DNA from: Eupeodes corollae
Lineage: Eukaryota; Arthropoda; Insecta; Diptera; Syrphidae
NCBI RefSeq assembly: GCF_945859685.1
Contig: NC_079147.1
Location: forward strand, 231,752,765-231,816,764
DNA: 64,000 bases
Reading direction: 5' to 3'
Below the pieces are notes generated by a model, which made no database searches, was not told the origin of the DNA, and was given only the letters and a program-made list of their open reading frames with translations. Each line of letters opens with the position of its first letter. Positions within the stretch are counted from its first letter, which is position 1. The position numbers were made by a program, and so were the translations under genes. Shown here one piece after another: positions 46,388 to 57,010 of this stretch.

Positions 46388-46400
46388 GATGTTTTAACAG

Positions 46401-47930
46401 GTGCGGAGCTTTTATAGAAGAGTTAAAAAGAAAACAACGCTCTGGAGCCTGCAAAGATAAGGAGGGGAATACCGTAGTCGAGACGCAGTCAATGCTAAAA
46501 ATCTGGAGAGATCATTTCAACCAACTGCTAAATGGTGATGAAATCAACGATTCTGCATGCGAGCAGCCACGTCAAATCCATTTGGTTGACGATCAAGAGT
46601 TTCACCCACCCGACCAGAGTGAGATCAAACTAGCCATCACCAGGCTGAAGTCGAACAAAGCGGCCGGTAATGACGGTCTGCAGGCGGAGCTTTTTAGGTA
46701 CGCTGGAGCAGATCTGGTAAGGAGCATGCATCAGCTAGTTACTAAAATATGGTCGGAAGAAAACATGCCCACGAGTGGAACCTAAGCACCATCTGCCCGA
46801 TCCCTTCGCCTTCTCTGCGCCAACTGCAGAGGCATTAGCCTTTTAAACATCGCATAAAAGATCTTGTCCAGAGTATTATGTGAACGCCTGAAGCCATTTA
46901 TTGAGGAACTAATTGGCCCTTACCAGTGTGGCTTCAGGCCTAGAAAATCTACCATCGACCAAATTTTCACTCTACGCCAAATCTCGGAAAAGACCCAAGA
47001 ACATAACTTCGACACACGATATCTTTTGTTGATTTTAAAGCAGCTTATGACAGTGTGGACAGGAACGAACTATACCGTGCCATATTGAGTTTTGGTATCC
47101 CTACTAGACTGATACGACTTATCAGGATGACGCTGGAAAATGTTCGTTGCTGCGTCAAAATTAGAAGAGAGTCGACCGAGGCCTTCGAAACCACCAGAGG
47201 ACTTCGACAAGGCTAACCGCTGTCATGTAGCTGTTTTAATATTGTTCTTCAAAGAGTAGTTCGCGACAGCAACTCCAATACAAGTGGCACCTTCTTTCAA
47301 AAATCCACACAATATCTTGAATATGCAGATGACATCGAGATTATGAGAAGAACCAAACGAGTAGTGACGGGTGCTTTTTCTAATGTCGAGTCTGAGGCGA
47401 AGAAAATGGGGAGGACAAAACAAATAGAGTCGATTCACACTTGGTCAAAATGTGACAATTGACAGGTACAACTTCGAGGTGGTAAACGAATTTGTTTATC
47501 TGGGCACTGCTGTTGAAGAATAAGGCCCTATCGCGAAGTACCAAAGAGACACTGTACAAAACTTAATTCATCCCAGTCTTGCTGTATGGTGCAGAAGCAT
47601 GGACCCTCTCCCAAGCGGATGACGGATCTCTGGGTATCTTCGAGAGGAAGGTTCTGCGTACCATCTATGGTCCGGTTTGTTTCGACAGGCAAAGTAACAT
47701 CTGGCGGAGAAGACTGGCCACTGGTAAAAAAATTAAGATGGCTAGGGCATGCCGAGCGAATGAACATCGAAGCTCCAGCCCGTAAGGTATTCAACGCCAA
47801 GCCTGAGTGAACAAGAAGCACAGACAGGCATTATCTCCGGTGGAGTGATCAAGTTGAGGCCGACACACGTCAACTTGATATTCGAAACTGTGGGCAGCGA
47901 ATTAGAGATCGAGTAAGCTGGCGAAAGTTA
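46401..47930 (+). mobile_element. RTE-like LINE, plus copy, head to head with the previous
   Basis: ACKDKEGNTVVETQSMLKIW (46449), SNKAAGNDGLQAELFRYAGA (46651), CGFRPRKSTIDQIFTLRQIS (46927), the YDSV-type catalytic block in another frame near 47040, TRGLRQG-like block followed by a stop (47200), YADD as EYADDIEIM in another frame (47320), LLYGAEAWTLSQADDGSLG (47577), then RRWLGHAERMN-like and a C-terminus RNCGQRIRDRVSWRK near 47900. Several stops and frameshifts. The 3' end after SWRK does not match the minus copy, so the tail is truncated or replaced. It diverges from the minus copy (EINDSACEQ against YEPNFLVRE), so the two are separate insertions. Confidence 0.82.
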
Positions 47931-48019
47931 TTATTTATTTTTTGCTGTAGAAGTTGCTAAGGTTCGACGTGTTTTTACGAGCTCGGTGATTTAAACTTTT
48001 TTGCTGAATTTTGACAGAA

Positions 48020-48681
48020 AAAAAACAATCGCATGAACATCGCTCAGGAGCTGTTATATGACGTCAACGACGACGATCCAAGTTTGCTTGAAAGGGTCAT
48101 AACTGGTAATGAAACATGGGTGCACGGTTATGATGTCGAAACCAAAGCACAATCGTCCACCTGGAAGCATTCAACGTCACCAAGAGCGAAAAAAGTACGT
48201 TAAGTTCAATCAAATGTAAATGTTTTGGTTACTGTTTTCTTCGATTATAATGGCATAATGCATCAGGATATCTTACCACAAGGTCGTACGGTTAATACAT
48301 TTACGTGAAGCAATCCAAAAAAATGGAAAAACAATTCATAGCTATTGCACCATGATAACGGATCTGCTCACTAGTCGTTGCTTGTTCGTTATTTGTTGGC
48401 CTAAAAAAACCGTAGTCATGTCCCAACCTCCATATTCACCAGATATGGTTCCGTGTGACTTTTTCCTGTTTCCAAAGTTGAATAGACTAATAAAAGGACG
48501 GCGTTTTTCCTCGATTGAAGAAATAAAGGCTGAATCGCTGAGAATGCTCAAGGACCTATCAGAAATTAAATATCACGAGTGCTTCAAAGATTGGAAAAAA
48601 TGGTGGCATAAGTGTATTATATCTGGGGGGTTCTACTTTGAAGGGGACAACATTGATGAAACGATAATAAATATTTTTTGA
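48020..48681 (+). pseudogene. mariner (DD34D) transposase, C-terminal two thirds
   Basis: Frame pieces: RMNIAQELLYDVNDDDPSLL (48032), VITGNETWVHGYDVETKAQS (48099; first catalytic D changed to N in TGNE, usually TGDE), VNVLVTVFFDYNGIM (48220), HHDNGSAH with the second D (48341, broken by stops), then MSQPPYSPDMVPCDFFLFPK (48418) with the third D in PCDF. Second and third D are 34 residues apart. The C-terminus DWKKWWHKCIISGGFYFEGD ends at 48681. The N-terminal part is lost to the LINE insertions. Active members would excise the element between its inverted repeats; this one is inactive. Confidence 0.82.
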
Positions 48682-48975
48682 AAAAAAAAACGAAAATTCC
48701 GTGTACTTTTTGAACACAACTCGTTTGCATTTAACATAAAAGAACAAAATGTTTTCTTTGTTTCTAGTCCTAACCCAAACAAATTTTGATAGTCTGTTAT
48801 TAAATATTCTAAATAAAGAATAATAAGTTATTTTTTACTTAAATTTTACTAACAACAAACCAGACAGAAGATCCAGTAAAAGGATAGTCTGCAACAGTTG
48901 AATTGTATGGATAAATGCGTTCACGTAAATAACAGAACACCACGAAGAGTATAAAACAGTTAGAAGCAATATTGG

Positions 48976-50111
48976 TGGTGCTACAGTCCTGTGTGAACTA
49001 GGGCCTCACCCAACAAACTTCTCCATCTAGCTCGGTCCCTAGCTAGATGTCCCAAGTTGGGTGGGGTCGATATCAACTTGTGCGCGCCACCTTATTCGCG
49101 GTCTTCGTCAACTGCACTGTCCTGTGGGTGTGATTTGAAGACTTTCGAGGCCGTAGCATTGATTTCCATGCGCACTACGTGACCCAGCCATCTTAGTCGT
49201 TGAACTTTTACCCTTCTGGCTAACTCTACTTCGCTATACAGCCCGTACAGTTCGTTGTCCCATCTCCTCCTCCACTCCCCTTCGATGCATATGGGACCGT
49301 AGATCACACGAAGAACTTTTCTCACGAACCGACCCAAGGTGCTTTCATCCGCTTTTGTCATGGTCCATGCTTCTGCACCGTATAGCAGGACGGGGATTAT
49401 GAGAGTCTTATATAGTGACATTTTGGTCCCTCGAGAGAGGACTTTACCACTCAATTGCTTTCTTAGTCCAAAGAAACAGCGGTTAGCAAGAGTTATTCTT
49501 CGATTGATCTCAGCGCTGGTGTTGTTTTCTGCGGTCCTTTCTTGATGACATCATGTACTTTGTTTTACCCTTAATAACCGTTCAACCCATTTTTGCCGCC
49601 TCTACGTTAATACTCACAAAAGCCCCATTGACATCACGCTAAGTTCTTCTGATTATGTAATTGGACAGATTTTAGAAAAGTAGTGGGTCTAGTGTTGACG
49701 TGGGAGCTCTGTACTATTGGCATCACCTTGTCTAAAATCTTTTTTGACATCGAAAGCTTCTGCTAAGATGTTTTCAACCTTTATGGAGCAGTGTGAATTC
49801 TCCATGGTCATGCTGCACAAACTGACGTTTTTGGCAGGGAAACTAGACATGGCCTTATACAGCTCGTCCTGTATATGCTGTCATATGCGGACTTGAAATC
49901 AATAAAAAGATAGTGGGTATCGGTTTGATGTTCGTGGGTTTTTTTCCCGGGATCTGCCGTAATATGAATATTTGATCGACTGTGGACTTTCATTGTGTAA
50001 AACCATAATGACAAGGACGTATCAACTTATTTACGATGGGCCTTAAACGTTCACATATTACGACAGAGAAAACTTTGTAAGCGATGTTAAGTAGATAAAT
50101 CGTAATATTGA
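48976..50111 (-). mobile_element. RTE-like LINE, third copy, 12-bp target duplication
   Basis: On the minus strand: THYLFIDFKSAYDSIYR (about 49920), a middle part with deletions around the RT active site, NRCFFGLRKQLSGKVLSRGT (49480-49440), LLYGAEAWTMTKADESTLGR (49390) and VQRLRWLGHVVRMEINATAS (49210). Flanked by AAGCAATATTGG at 48964-48975 and 50112-50123. The 3' end is GGACTGTAGCACCA directly at the duplication, without a TAAG tail. 5'-truncated within RT. Confidence 0.86.
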
Positions 50112-50123
50112 AAGCAATATTGG

Positions 50124-50767
50124 AACACCTCATCTTAACAATAATTTGAAAATTATCATACCTCAATTAAACGTTGGTAAAATCGACACATGAATTGGAA
50201 ACACTTCGATTGACAAAAAAGTCCTATGAAATGCCAGTCAAAAATTGTGAGAAAGTTGCATATCATAAGATAAGTCAAAAGAATTAGAAAAACGACACAA
50301 TTAATTTTGGGGAAGCTTACGTCGGAGCCTTTAACTTTTAAGTAACAACTAAATAAATTATTTTTTATAAAGGATTTTCCAATAAGGACTTGGTAACATG
50401 CCTAATCGGAGAACGTATGTCACTTCAAATGCTCCATCGCCTTCAACTCTTAAGTTGGTTTGATCTTGCATAGATCTAAACCAAGTTCCTTAAGCAAAAT
50501 ACGTAGCCTCAGCGATTCCCAACTCCTGATAAAACCGTAGAATGGACTGATTTTAATTGGTTGCTACGGACGCCTAAACGGCAACGATATTTTCGAAAAT
50601 TCGAACAACCCGTTGTCTTACTGATACGCTCTAAATGTTGCCATCACTGACTCCGAAGTTTAGAAGAAGTTTGTTCGTGTACTTTAACATGATAAAAGTG
50701 TCGAGTTTACTGAATTAATTGACAATGACACTTCCCTGATGATTAGTGAAAAAGTGATTTCACAAGT
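50124..50767. other. Spacer
   Basis: No gene or repeat was recognised. Confidence 0.45.
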
Positions 50768-50770
50768 TAA

Positions 50771-51871
50771 GGGCCGTATTATCACTCAGTACTTGCCTAA
50801 AAAAATAAACGAATGTTACTTTTTCGCATTACTGTTTGCGATTCGCCAACTTGACGTTCGCCTTAAACTTTAAAAATTTGGCGAATTGAAATGTCGTTCT
50901 ATTACAATTGGCGAATACTCGCCTTTATCTGTAATAATCGGTCGAATTGTAATTCTTGGTGACTTTGAAAAAATACCAGTTTTTTTTTAATTCGAAGTAG
51001 TTGTCTAGATTTTTTGTTGCGACATAAAAAAAAATTAGTGAAAATCGACAAATGTAAGAACAAATTAAATAATTATTAAATAAATTATAATTACAACTTT
51101 TATTGGTATCGCATTAAAAGAACCAACAACGACCAGTTCTCAAAGTTAGAGTATGGTTCACATACCAAGATATCTTGACCGCTCTCCATTTATCCACCAC
51201 CTTTCCAACAAATCCTTTAACGCACTATGATTCCACACAAACGAGTCATGTGTAGAACCAGGATATCATCAATAGCATCAATAAACCTTATAACTCCATT
51301 ATTGTCACAAGCCTTAAAAAGAAAAACTTTTACCTAAACATCAAGATTCAATTTTGAAGTACTTTACCACCATCGCATTCAAGCTGTAAAAACTATTTCT
51401 ATTTAAATATTGGCGTTGTAACTGAGCAGGAGCTATGACACCAATGTGAGTTCCTTCTACACATCCAACTATCCCTGGTAAGCCTGCTCTTTGAAAAAAA
51501 TAGTTTCTCGCTTCTTGCGTTTCATTAGTGGAAATATCTGCATTGATCCAAACTGGGCAGGTTCTTGCTTCAAGCAAATTAAGAACTTCGCTTAAAACTA
51601 CTAAAACTGTAGGTTTGGAGAAACCTAGCTCAGTTGTTTCCTACACTATTTTGATAGCTTCCACATCCGAGAAATCGTAGTGCGCACGCAAGTTTTAAAA
51701 CTGGTGAAATTGCAAATTATGACAATGAATAACATTTCACTTTCAGTTTTTAATGTTGGCAGTTTTGTTGTCAAACACGAACGTTCGCCGTTGGTAATAC
51801 CACTAAACTGTAAATTCGTCAAAACATTCGACTTGAGGCAAATTTTCGACTCGCAAGTGATAAAACGCCCC
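50771..51871 (-). mobile_element. PIF/Harbinger element with TIRs and TAA duplication
   Basis: A 1.10-kb element. Ends GGGCCGTATTATCACTCAGT (left) and GGGGCGTTTTATCACTTGCG (right, complement), with TAA at 50768-50770 and 51872-51874. Both subterminal regions are rich in TTCGCC/GGCGAA words. The transposase remnant is on the minus strand. Confidence 0.85.
51130..51680 (-). pseudogene. PIF/Harbinger transposase, partial
   Basis: On the minus strand: VWINADISTNETQEARNYF, then FFQRAGLPGIVGCVEGTHIG (51500-51440) and APAQLQRQYLNRNSFYSLNA (51430-51370). In Harbinger transposases the first catalytic residue is the D of GC(I/V)DGTHI; here it is E (GCVEGTHI). After VVKYFKIES a deletion or frameshift follows. 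Then CDNNGVIRFIDAIDD and LWNH/LERW-like debris to about 51130. The third catalytic residue and the companion Myb-like protein are absent. About 185 of the usual 350-400 residues remain. Confidence 0.82.
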
Positions 51872-51874
51872 TAA

Positions 51875-53175
51875 ATTGAAAGTTGCCCAGTCCCTATTAG
51901 TAAACCCGATGGATACTTAACTTAATTTTACTGTAACGAAATAAAATTTAAAAATGTTTAAAAAATAAAACATTTTGAAACAAAATTAGGAACCACCCTT
52001 ATGTGCATTATATTTATATACAGTCTAGAAAAAAGGGTATTGCACCAACATACCGCATATTCTTCCACTTTTCATGGTGAAAACGTGATTGAATCAAATC
52101 GCCACAACACCAGACAATCCATCCATTCTATATCTGTATATATACATAGATGTATGAAATACATACATATACATTATAATGTAATGTGTAGTATATCCAC
52201 TGCTGGTTTCTGCCACCTTCATAGTTAATGCATTTCCACATTGGTCACGACTAATGGACTCCCCCGCGAGAACATCACACGGACTCCTGTCGAGTGCTCA
52301 TTGCACGATGGTCCGGCTCCTCCTCGCGTGTCCAACGCCACAAGCCATAGGAACATGGTTTATTCAATATTGAAAGCAAAAAAAAGAAAACGAAAAACAA
52401 AAAGTTGAAAACAAAGAGTACGAGATGTGTCCATTACTTGGAAGTATAATACGAGTTGTCTGTACTTTACTTCTCTGGACTCGGTCTGTTCTTACGAGTA
52501 TGTATATATATTGATATCCTGATGGCCAATGAACGAAGTCACCAACCTATAAGAAGTGGATATATGAAGGTACCATACACTGTACAGGGCATGAATCCTG
52601 TCTTTAAAGCTATATCACTTCTTTCTAAGGAGCATTACTCGCAATAAAACGTGCGAAATTCTGCAAATAACTTGAATGTTGTCGTAAAGTCGTCATCATC
52701 ATATACTGGTGGTATCTTCGTTTTAGTCCTCGTTTTCGCCCTCATCGACGACGACGTTGTTGTAGCCGTTCAACTTGTGTATGACTAAATTAACAAGAGC
52801 TTCTTCAAATCGACGTCGACAAAAAACGTTTTGTGCCTCTTTTGCTCTGCCTCCATCTCAGTGGTGTGGCTCCTCTTCCTCGTATCTGTTTTAAATGCAT
52901 TGCATATGTTACAAATACAAGCCCGCATTTGTTTCATTAATTAACTTGTCACTTTCTAGGATAAAATTTCAAAAAGGGCCTTAGAAGACTATAAATTTAT
53001 ATTCGGTAGTATGATGATTGATAATGACCAACATTATCCTACTTTTTGGTTTGTTGTTCAAATACAAAAACTGACACTTGACAGAACCGTGTGACCATAA
53101 AAAGATAAACAATTACAATGACACTAGGGAATACTTAAGTTTAACCCACTCTGTATTGTCAAAACTTAGAAACCT
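51875..53175. other. Spacer with dinucleotide and CGA repeats
   Basis: No gene was recognised. Short TA/CA-rich repeats occur near 52130-52195 and a CGACGACGA run near 52746-52756. Confidence 0.5.
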
Positions 53176-53189
53176 ATTGTTAAGGGCTT

Positions 53190-55227
53190 AAGGATTAAGG
53201 AAATCCTAGTTGGACGACCTCTCGAAAGCTCTCAGCATGCTTATCTTAACGGCAAATCTACGGAGACTGCCCTCAATGAGAACATACAATCCATTATAAA
53301 GAATTTAGTCTTGCCACCTTCCTAGACATAGAAGGTGCTTTTAATAACGTCCTTACAGAATCCAGAAGAATCGCTCGTTAAGTTCGGTGTAGAAGACTTC
53401 ATTCGAGAATGGATTATTTCCATGCTCAGTGGTAGGAAGTTTCGAGCCACACTAGGCAATACAATCGCAACAAAACACGTGAGTAGGGGAACACCCCAGG
53501 GTGGTGTCCTTTCGCCTCTTCTATGGCTTCTGGTCATGGATACAATTCTCGTTAAATTAGAGAGATGAAGAGTGAAGGCGGTAGCCTATGCGGATGATTT
53601 GGTGCTATTGGTGTCAGGAAAGTACACCTCTGTGATTAGTGAAATCACGGAGTCAGCTTTAAAGAAAGTTAGCAACTGGGCCACAAGTTGTGGACTAGGT
53701 GTTAACCAATGTAAAACTGAACTGTTGCTCTTTACCACCAAAACTTAAGTAACGCCCTTCACGCTACCTCGACTCAACGGTCAAATCCTATCATTGTCTT
53801 CCAGTGCAAAATATTTGGGAGTTATACTCGACCCTAAACTAAACTGGAAACTAAATATTGAAGTACGGGTTAAGAAGGCCTGTGTTGCCTTCTACGCCTG
53901 CAGCAAAACTTTCGGCAAAAAGTGGGGACTTCAGTCGAAGATGATTTTATGGACGTACACAGCCGTAGTACGTCCAATCCTAACATATGGTTCTTAGCAA
54001 AGCCTATAATATTGATAAGCTAAAGAAGGTTCAGAGAACAGCTTGCGTGGGCACCACAGGGGGAACGCATACTTGCCCAACGGACGGCTTAAACGTTATT
54101 TTGGATCTTCTACCAATCGATCTTTTTATTAAATACATAGTTTCCTGCAGCGCTATTAGGCTGAAGGAATCAAACAGCTGGTTGTCAAAACCTTATGGTC
54201 ACAGCAACACAACGAAATTGATTCCCTCAGATATTATCTCGGTAGACACTGACTACTGCACTCCTACTTTGAGCCTTAGTAAGGGTTTTAAGGTTATTTT
54301 CCCATCGAGAGAGGATTGGGAGGATGACATCGTGTCGATAGGTTTCGACACAACCATCTTTACTGACGGCTCAAAGATGGAGTGCGGAGTTGGTTCTGTG
54401 ATCTTTTCTGAGTCCCTAAATGTTGCCAAATCCTTTAGGCTTCCTGACTTTGCTGGCGTTTACAGGCTGAACTGCTGGCAATAAGGGAGGCATGTAAGAT
54501 ACTTAAACAAAACCCAAACCAAAACCGAAATGCGGCTATTTTTACAGACAGTCAAGCAGCTGTCAAAGCCATTAACTCGGCCATATCCTCATCTAAATTG
54601 GTCCAGCAATGTTGCGATGAGCTTGCGAGCCTGAATATTAACCTCGGTGTCACCCTGATCTGGGTTCCAGACCATAGTGGTATCGTGGGAAATGAACGGG
54701 CTGACGAGCTAGCCAGGCAAGGATCGGCCCTTCATAGCTCACTTGCGGAAATGGTTAACATTCCTCTTGGTGCTATGAAGGGTAAAATCTTTTCTATCAA
54801 CAAAACTGAATCGAACCGAAGGTGGAGCAATTTACCCAACTGCATTATATCTAGGAAGATTTGGCCCACCTATAATAAAACCCGTACAAACGATCTTCTA
54901 TGCAGGCCAAGGCAAGACAAAGCAGGATTTTTGCGGTATGATAATCCATTTCCTTTGCAAATGTCCTGCTTTGGCAAACACTAGAATGAAATACTTTGGA
55001 AAAGCATTTTTTCACGAACTTGATGAGCTATCTGAGACAAAGATTAGAGAAATAATCTTTTTTCTCAATGCGACAAAATGGCTCTAACATAATCGCTATG
55101 AAGCATCTCTATAAATCTATCCCTTTCAACAAAGGTCAAACTAGTTTTTGGTATCAAAACGTCGCACTACAGCGCTAATTGGATCTCAGGCTAGGTTGCC
55201 TTGAGATCGCCATTTCTATCTACCTAC
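53190..55227 (+). mobile_element. LOA-like LINE B copy 2, 14-bp target duplication
   Basis: Same family as 1935-4630 and near-identical by eye. It is 5'-truncated within RT. It keeps SRGTPQGGVLSPLLWLLVMD (53489), VAYADDLVLLVSGKYTS (53583, YADD intact), KYLGVILDPKLNWK (53806), FTDGSKM (54358), FTDSQAA (54541) and GNERADELA (54691). Lesions: an 18-base loss before 53370, a TAA stop near 53747, a deletion at 53990, a one-base loss near 54460 and a truncated zinc-binding tail. Flanked by ATTGTTAAGGGCTT at 53176-53189 and 55228-55241. The 3' end lies at 55227. Confidence 0.92.
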
Positions 55228-55254
55228 ATTGTTAAGGGCTTTCAATTCTACTTG

Positions 55255-57010
55255 TCACTTCCAATTTTGTATTGTTTTGCCAACTTGAAAAATTGATTGA
55301 TTATTCGCTAACTAAAAGCATTCTTTATTTAAGATAACTTCTAAAAATTTACTCAGTATTTTCCAGTCGCACTCGTTTAGTATTTTAAGGGTGCCTTGCA
55401 TTGAAGGGGTATTTTTACCAAAGAACAAACGTCGGTGTGGCTTAAATATTGGGCATATACTTATAAAATGGAAGCAGTCCTCTTTTGACTTAAGGTTGCA
55501 TATTGAACAGAACTGATCATAGCTCCCGTTATAAGGGCATCCGTTTAGGCTGCGTAGTTCACATCTCGCTTTAAAAATGAACGAAATCTCTCGGTATGTT
55601 AAGGTATCGTGAAAGTAGTTTGTCTTCTCAAGATTGTAGTTAAGCTGAGAGTATAACAATCTACTGTCGGATTCACGACCACTTAGAACAAATTGTTCTC
55701 GAGTCAAGTCCTCATTCTTTCTAATTATACGGTACAGCTGTTCCTTTAAATTGTTGGAGTTATTAAAGTCAACATGAAGTGTTTCACCACAAGCAGTACC
55801 TAAGTTTTCCCACTTAGCAGTCAACCAGTCTTTATTCCACAACTCGTATAAGAGCATTTTTTTTGTCATCCTTGAGTCGTCATGCTAAAGTCTTAATAAT
55901 AAAATCAGCTTGCGATTTAAGGGTACTTGTTAAGGGTTTTGGTAATCCTGTTTCCAAGTAGATTGCATAGTTTGGTGTGTTTCGAGGTACCGAAATATCA
56001 CTTCCTATATCTTATACTTAGCGGAAAGAATTATTCTACTATTACTATTTTCTCCATGTAGAATTCAATAAGCTTTGTGAATTCTTTGCTCTTAGATGGT
56101 TGTTGAAGTTTAAATTGTGGGTAAGTTTTACGCCTAGACATTTAATTTCATTGATTACTTCTATTAGATTTCTATTGTAGTACCACCTTTGCATGTTTTG
56201 ACTTCGGGAGGTGCGCAAAAACACCATGACCTTAGATTTTTCCGTATTAATTGTTAGTCCCCATCTGTTGCAGTAAGATGCTAATCGGTTAATCACTAAT
56301 TGTAGGTTTTCTGATGATTCAGACAGAATAACAAGATCGTCGGCGTATAGTAAAACATTTACAACCGAATTAGATATCCTTATGCCTCCAGGTAGATCTT
56401 CAACAATGTCATTAATAAAAAAGAAAGAACAGTAACGCGCTGAGAAGACATCCTTGCTTTACTCCAGTGGTTGTTTCAAACCAATCTGAGATTATTGCAC
56501 CATCCCATACGGGTGCTTTTGTTCCATTGTACATTTCCTTAATCACGGAAAGAAATTTTGATGAAATTCCCAACTGCGAGAGCTTATATAACAGTGCATT
56601 ACGATTCACCCGATCGAAAGCTGTTTTGAAATCTACGAAGAAAGAGTTTACTTTCTTATTACGTGCTTCGAAGGCTTTAACGATTGAAGAAAGTGTAAAA
56701 ATCTGGTCTGTTGTAGAATAGTTCTTTCTAAAACCGGCTTGAAGATTTCAAAGAATACTTTTCCTCTCCACTTATTTTTCAAGTCTCTCCACAAGTATAC
56801 CGCAGAATATTTTGGCTAATGCATTAATAAATAATATGCCTCGATAGTTGTCAACAATTTCAAAAGCGCCTTTTTTATGAATTGGGAAGTTAACTGATTT
56901 TGTGAATGCGGAGGGAATTTCGGCGTTAGCCAAGATCTTGTTATAAAACTGGTAAAATTCGTAGGGAATCCCATCTTCACCTGGTGCTTTTCCCTTTTTC
57001 GCCAAAAAAA
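55255..57010 (-). mobile_element. LINE F copy: RT and C-terminal region, disrupted
   Basis: On the minus strand: GKAPGEDGIPYEFY (57000-56950), VNFPIHKKGAFEIVDNYRGI (56880), AGFRKNYSTTDQIF-like (56740), VNSFFVDFKTAFDRVNRNAL (56650; catalytic D), GVKQGCLLSALLFFLFY (56470), VLLYADDLVILSESSENLQL (56350; YADD), KCLGVKLTHNLNF, then TPNYAIYLETGL-like sequence, and ARCELRSLNGCPYNGS with CSICNLKSKEDCFHFISICP (55530-55450), a Cys/His knuckle. Stops near 56770, 56410 and 56045. No endonuclease. The 3' flank contains the LINE B target site, so LINE B inserted beside or into its 3' UTR. Clade not determined. Confidence 0.78.

Larger units (their letters stand above)
44571..48723 (+). mobile_element. mariner (DD34D) element holding two nested LINEs
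   Basis: Ends CGAGGTGTGTTCAAAAAGTA at 44571 and, on the complement from 48723, CGAGTTGTGTTCAAAAAGTA. Left of the element is TATA. Only about 150 bases on the left and 790 on the right belong to the mariner; the rest is the RTE-like pair at 44733-46387 and 46401-47930. Confidence 0.82.
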
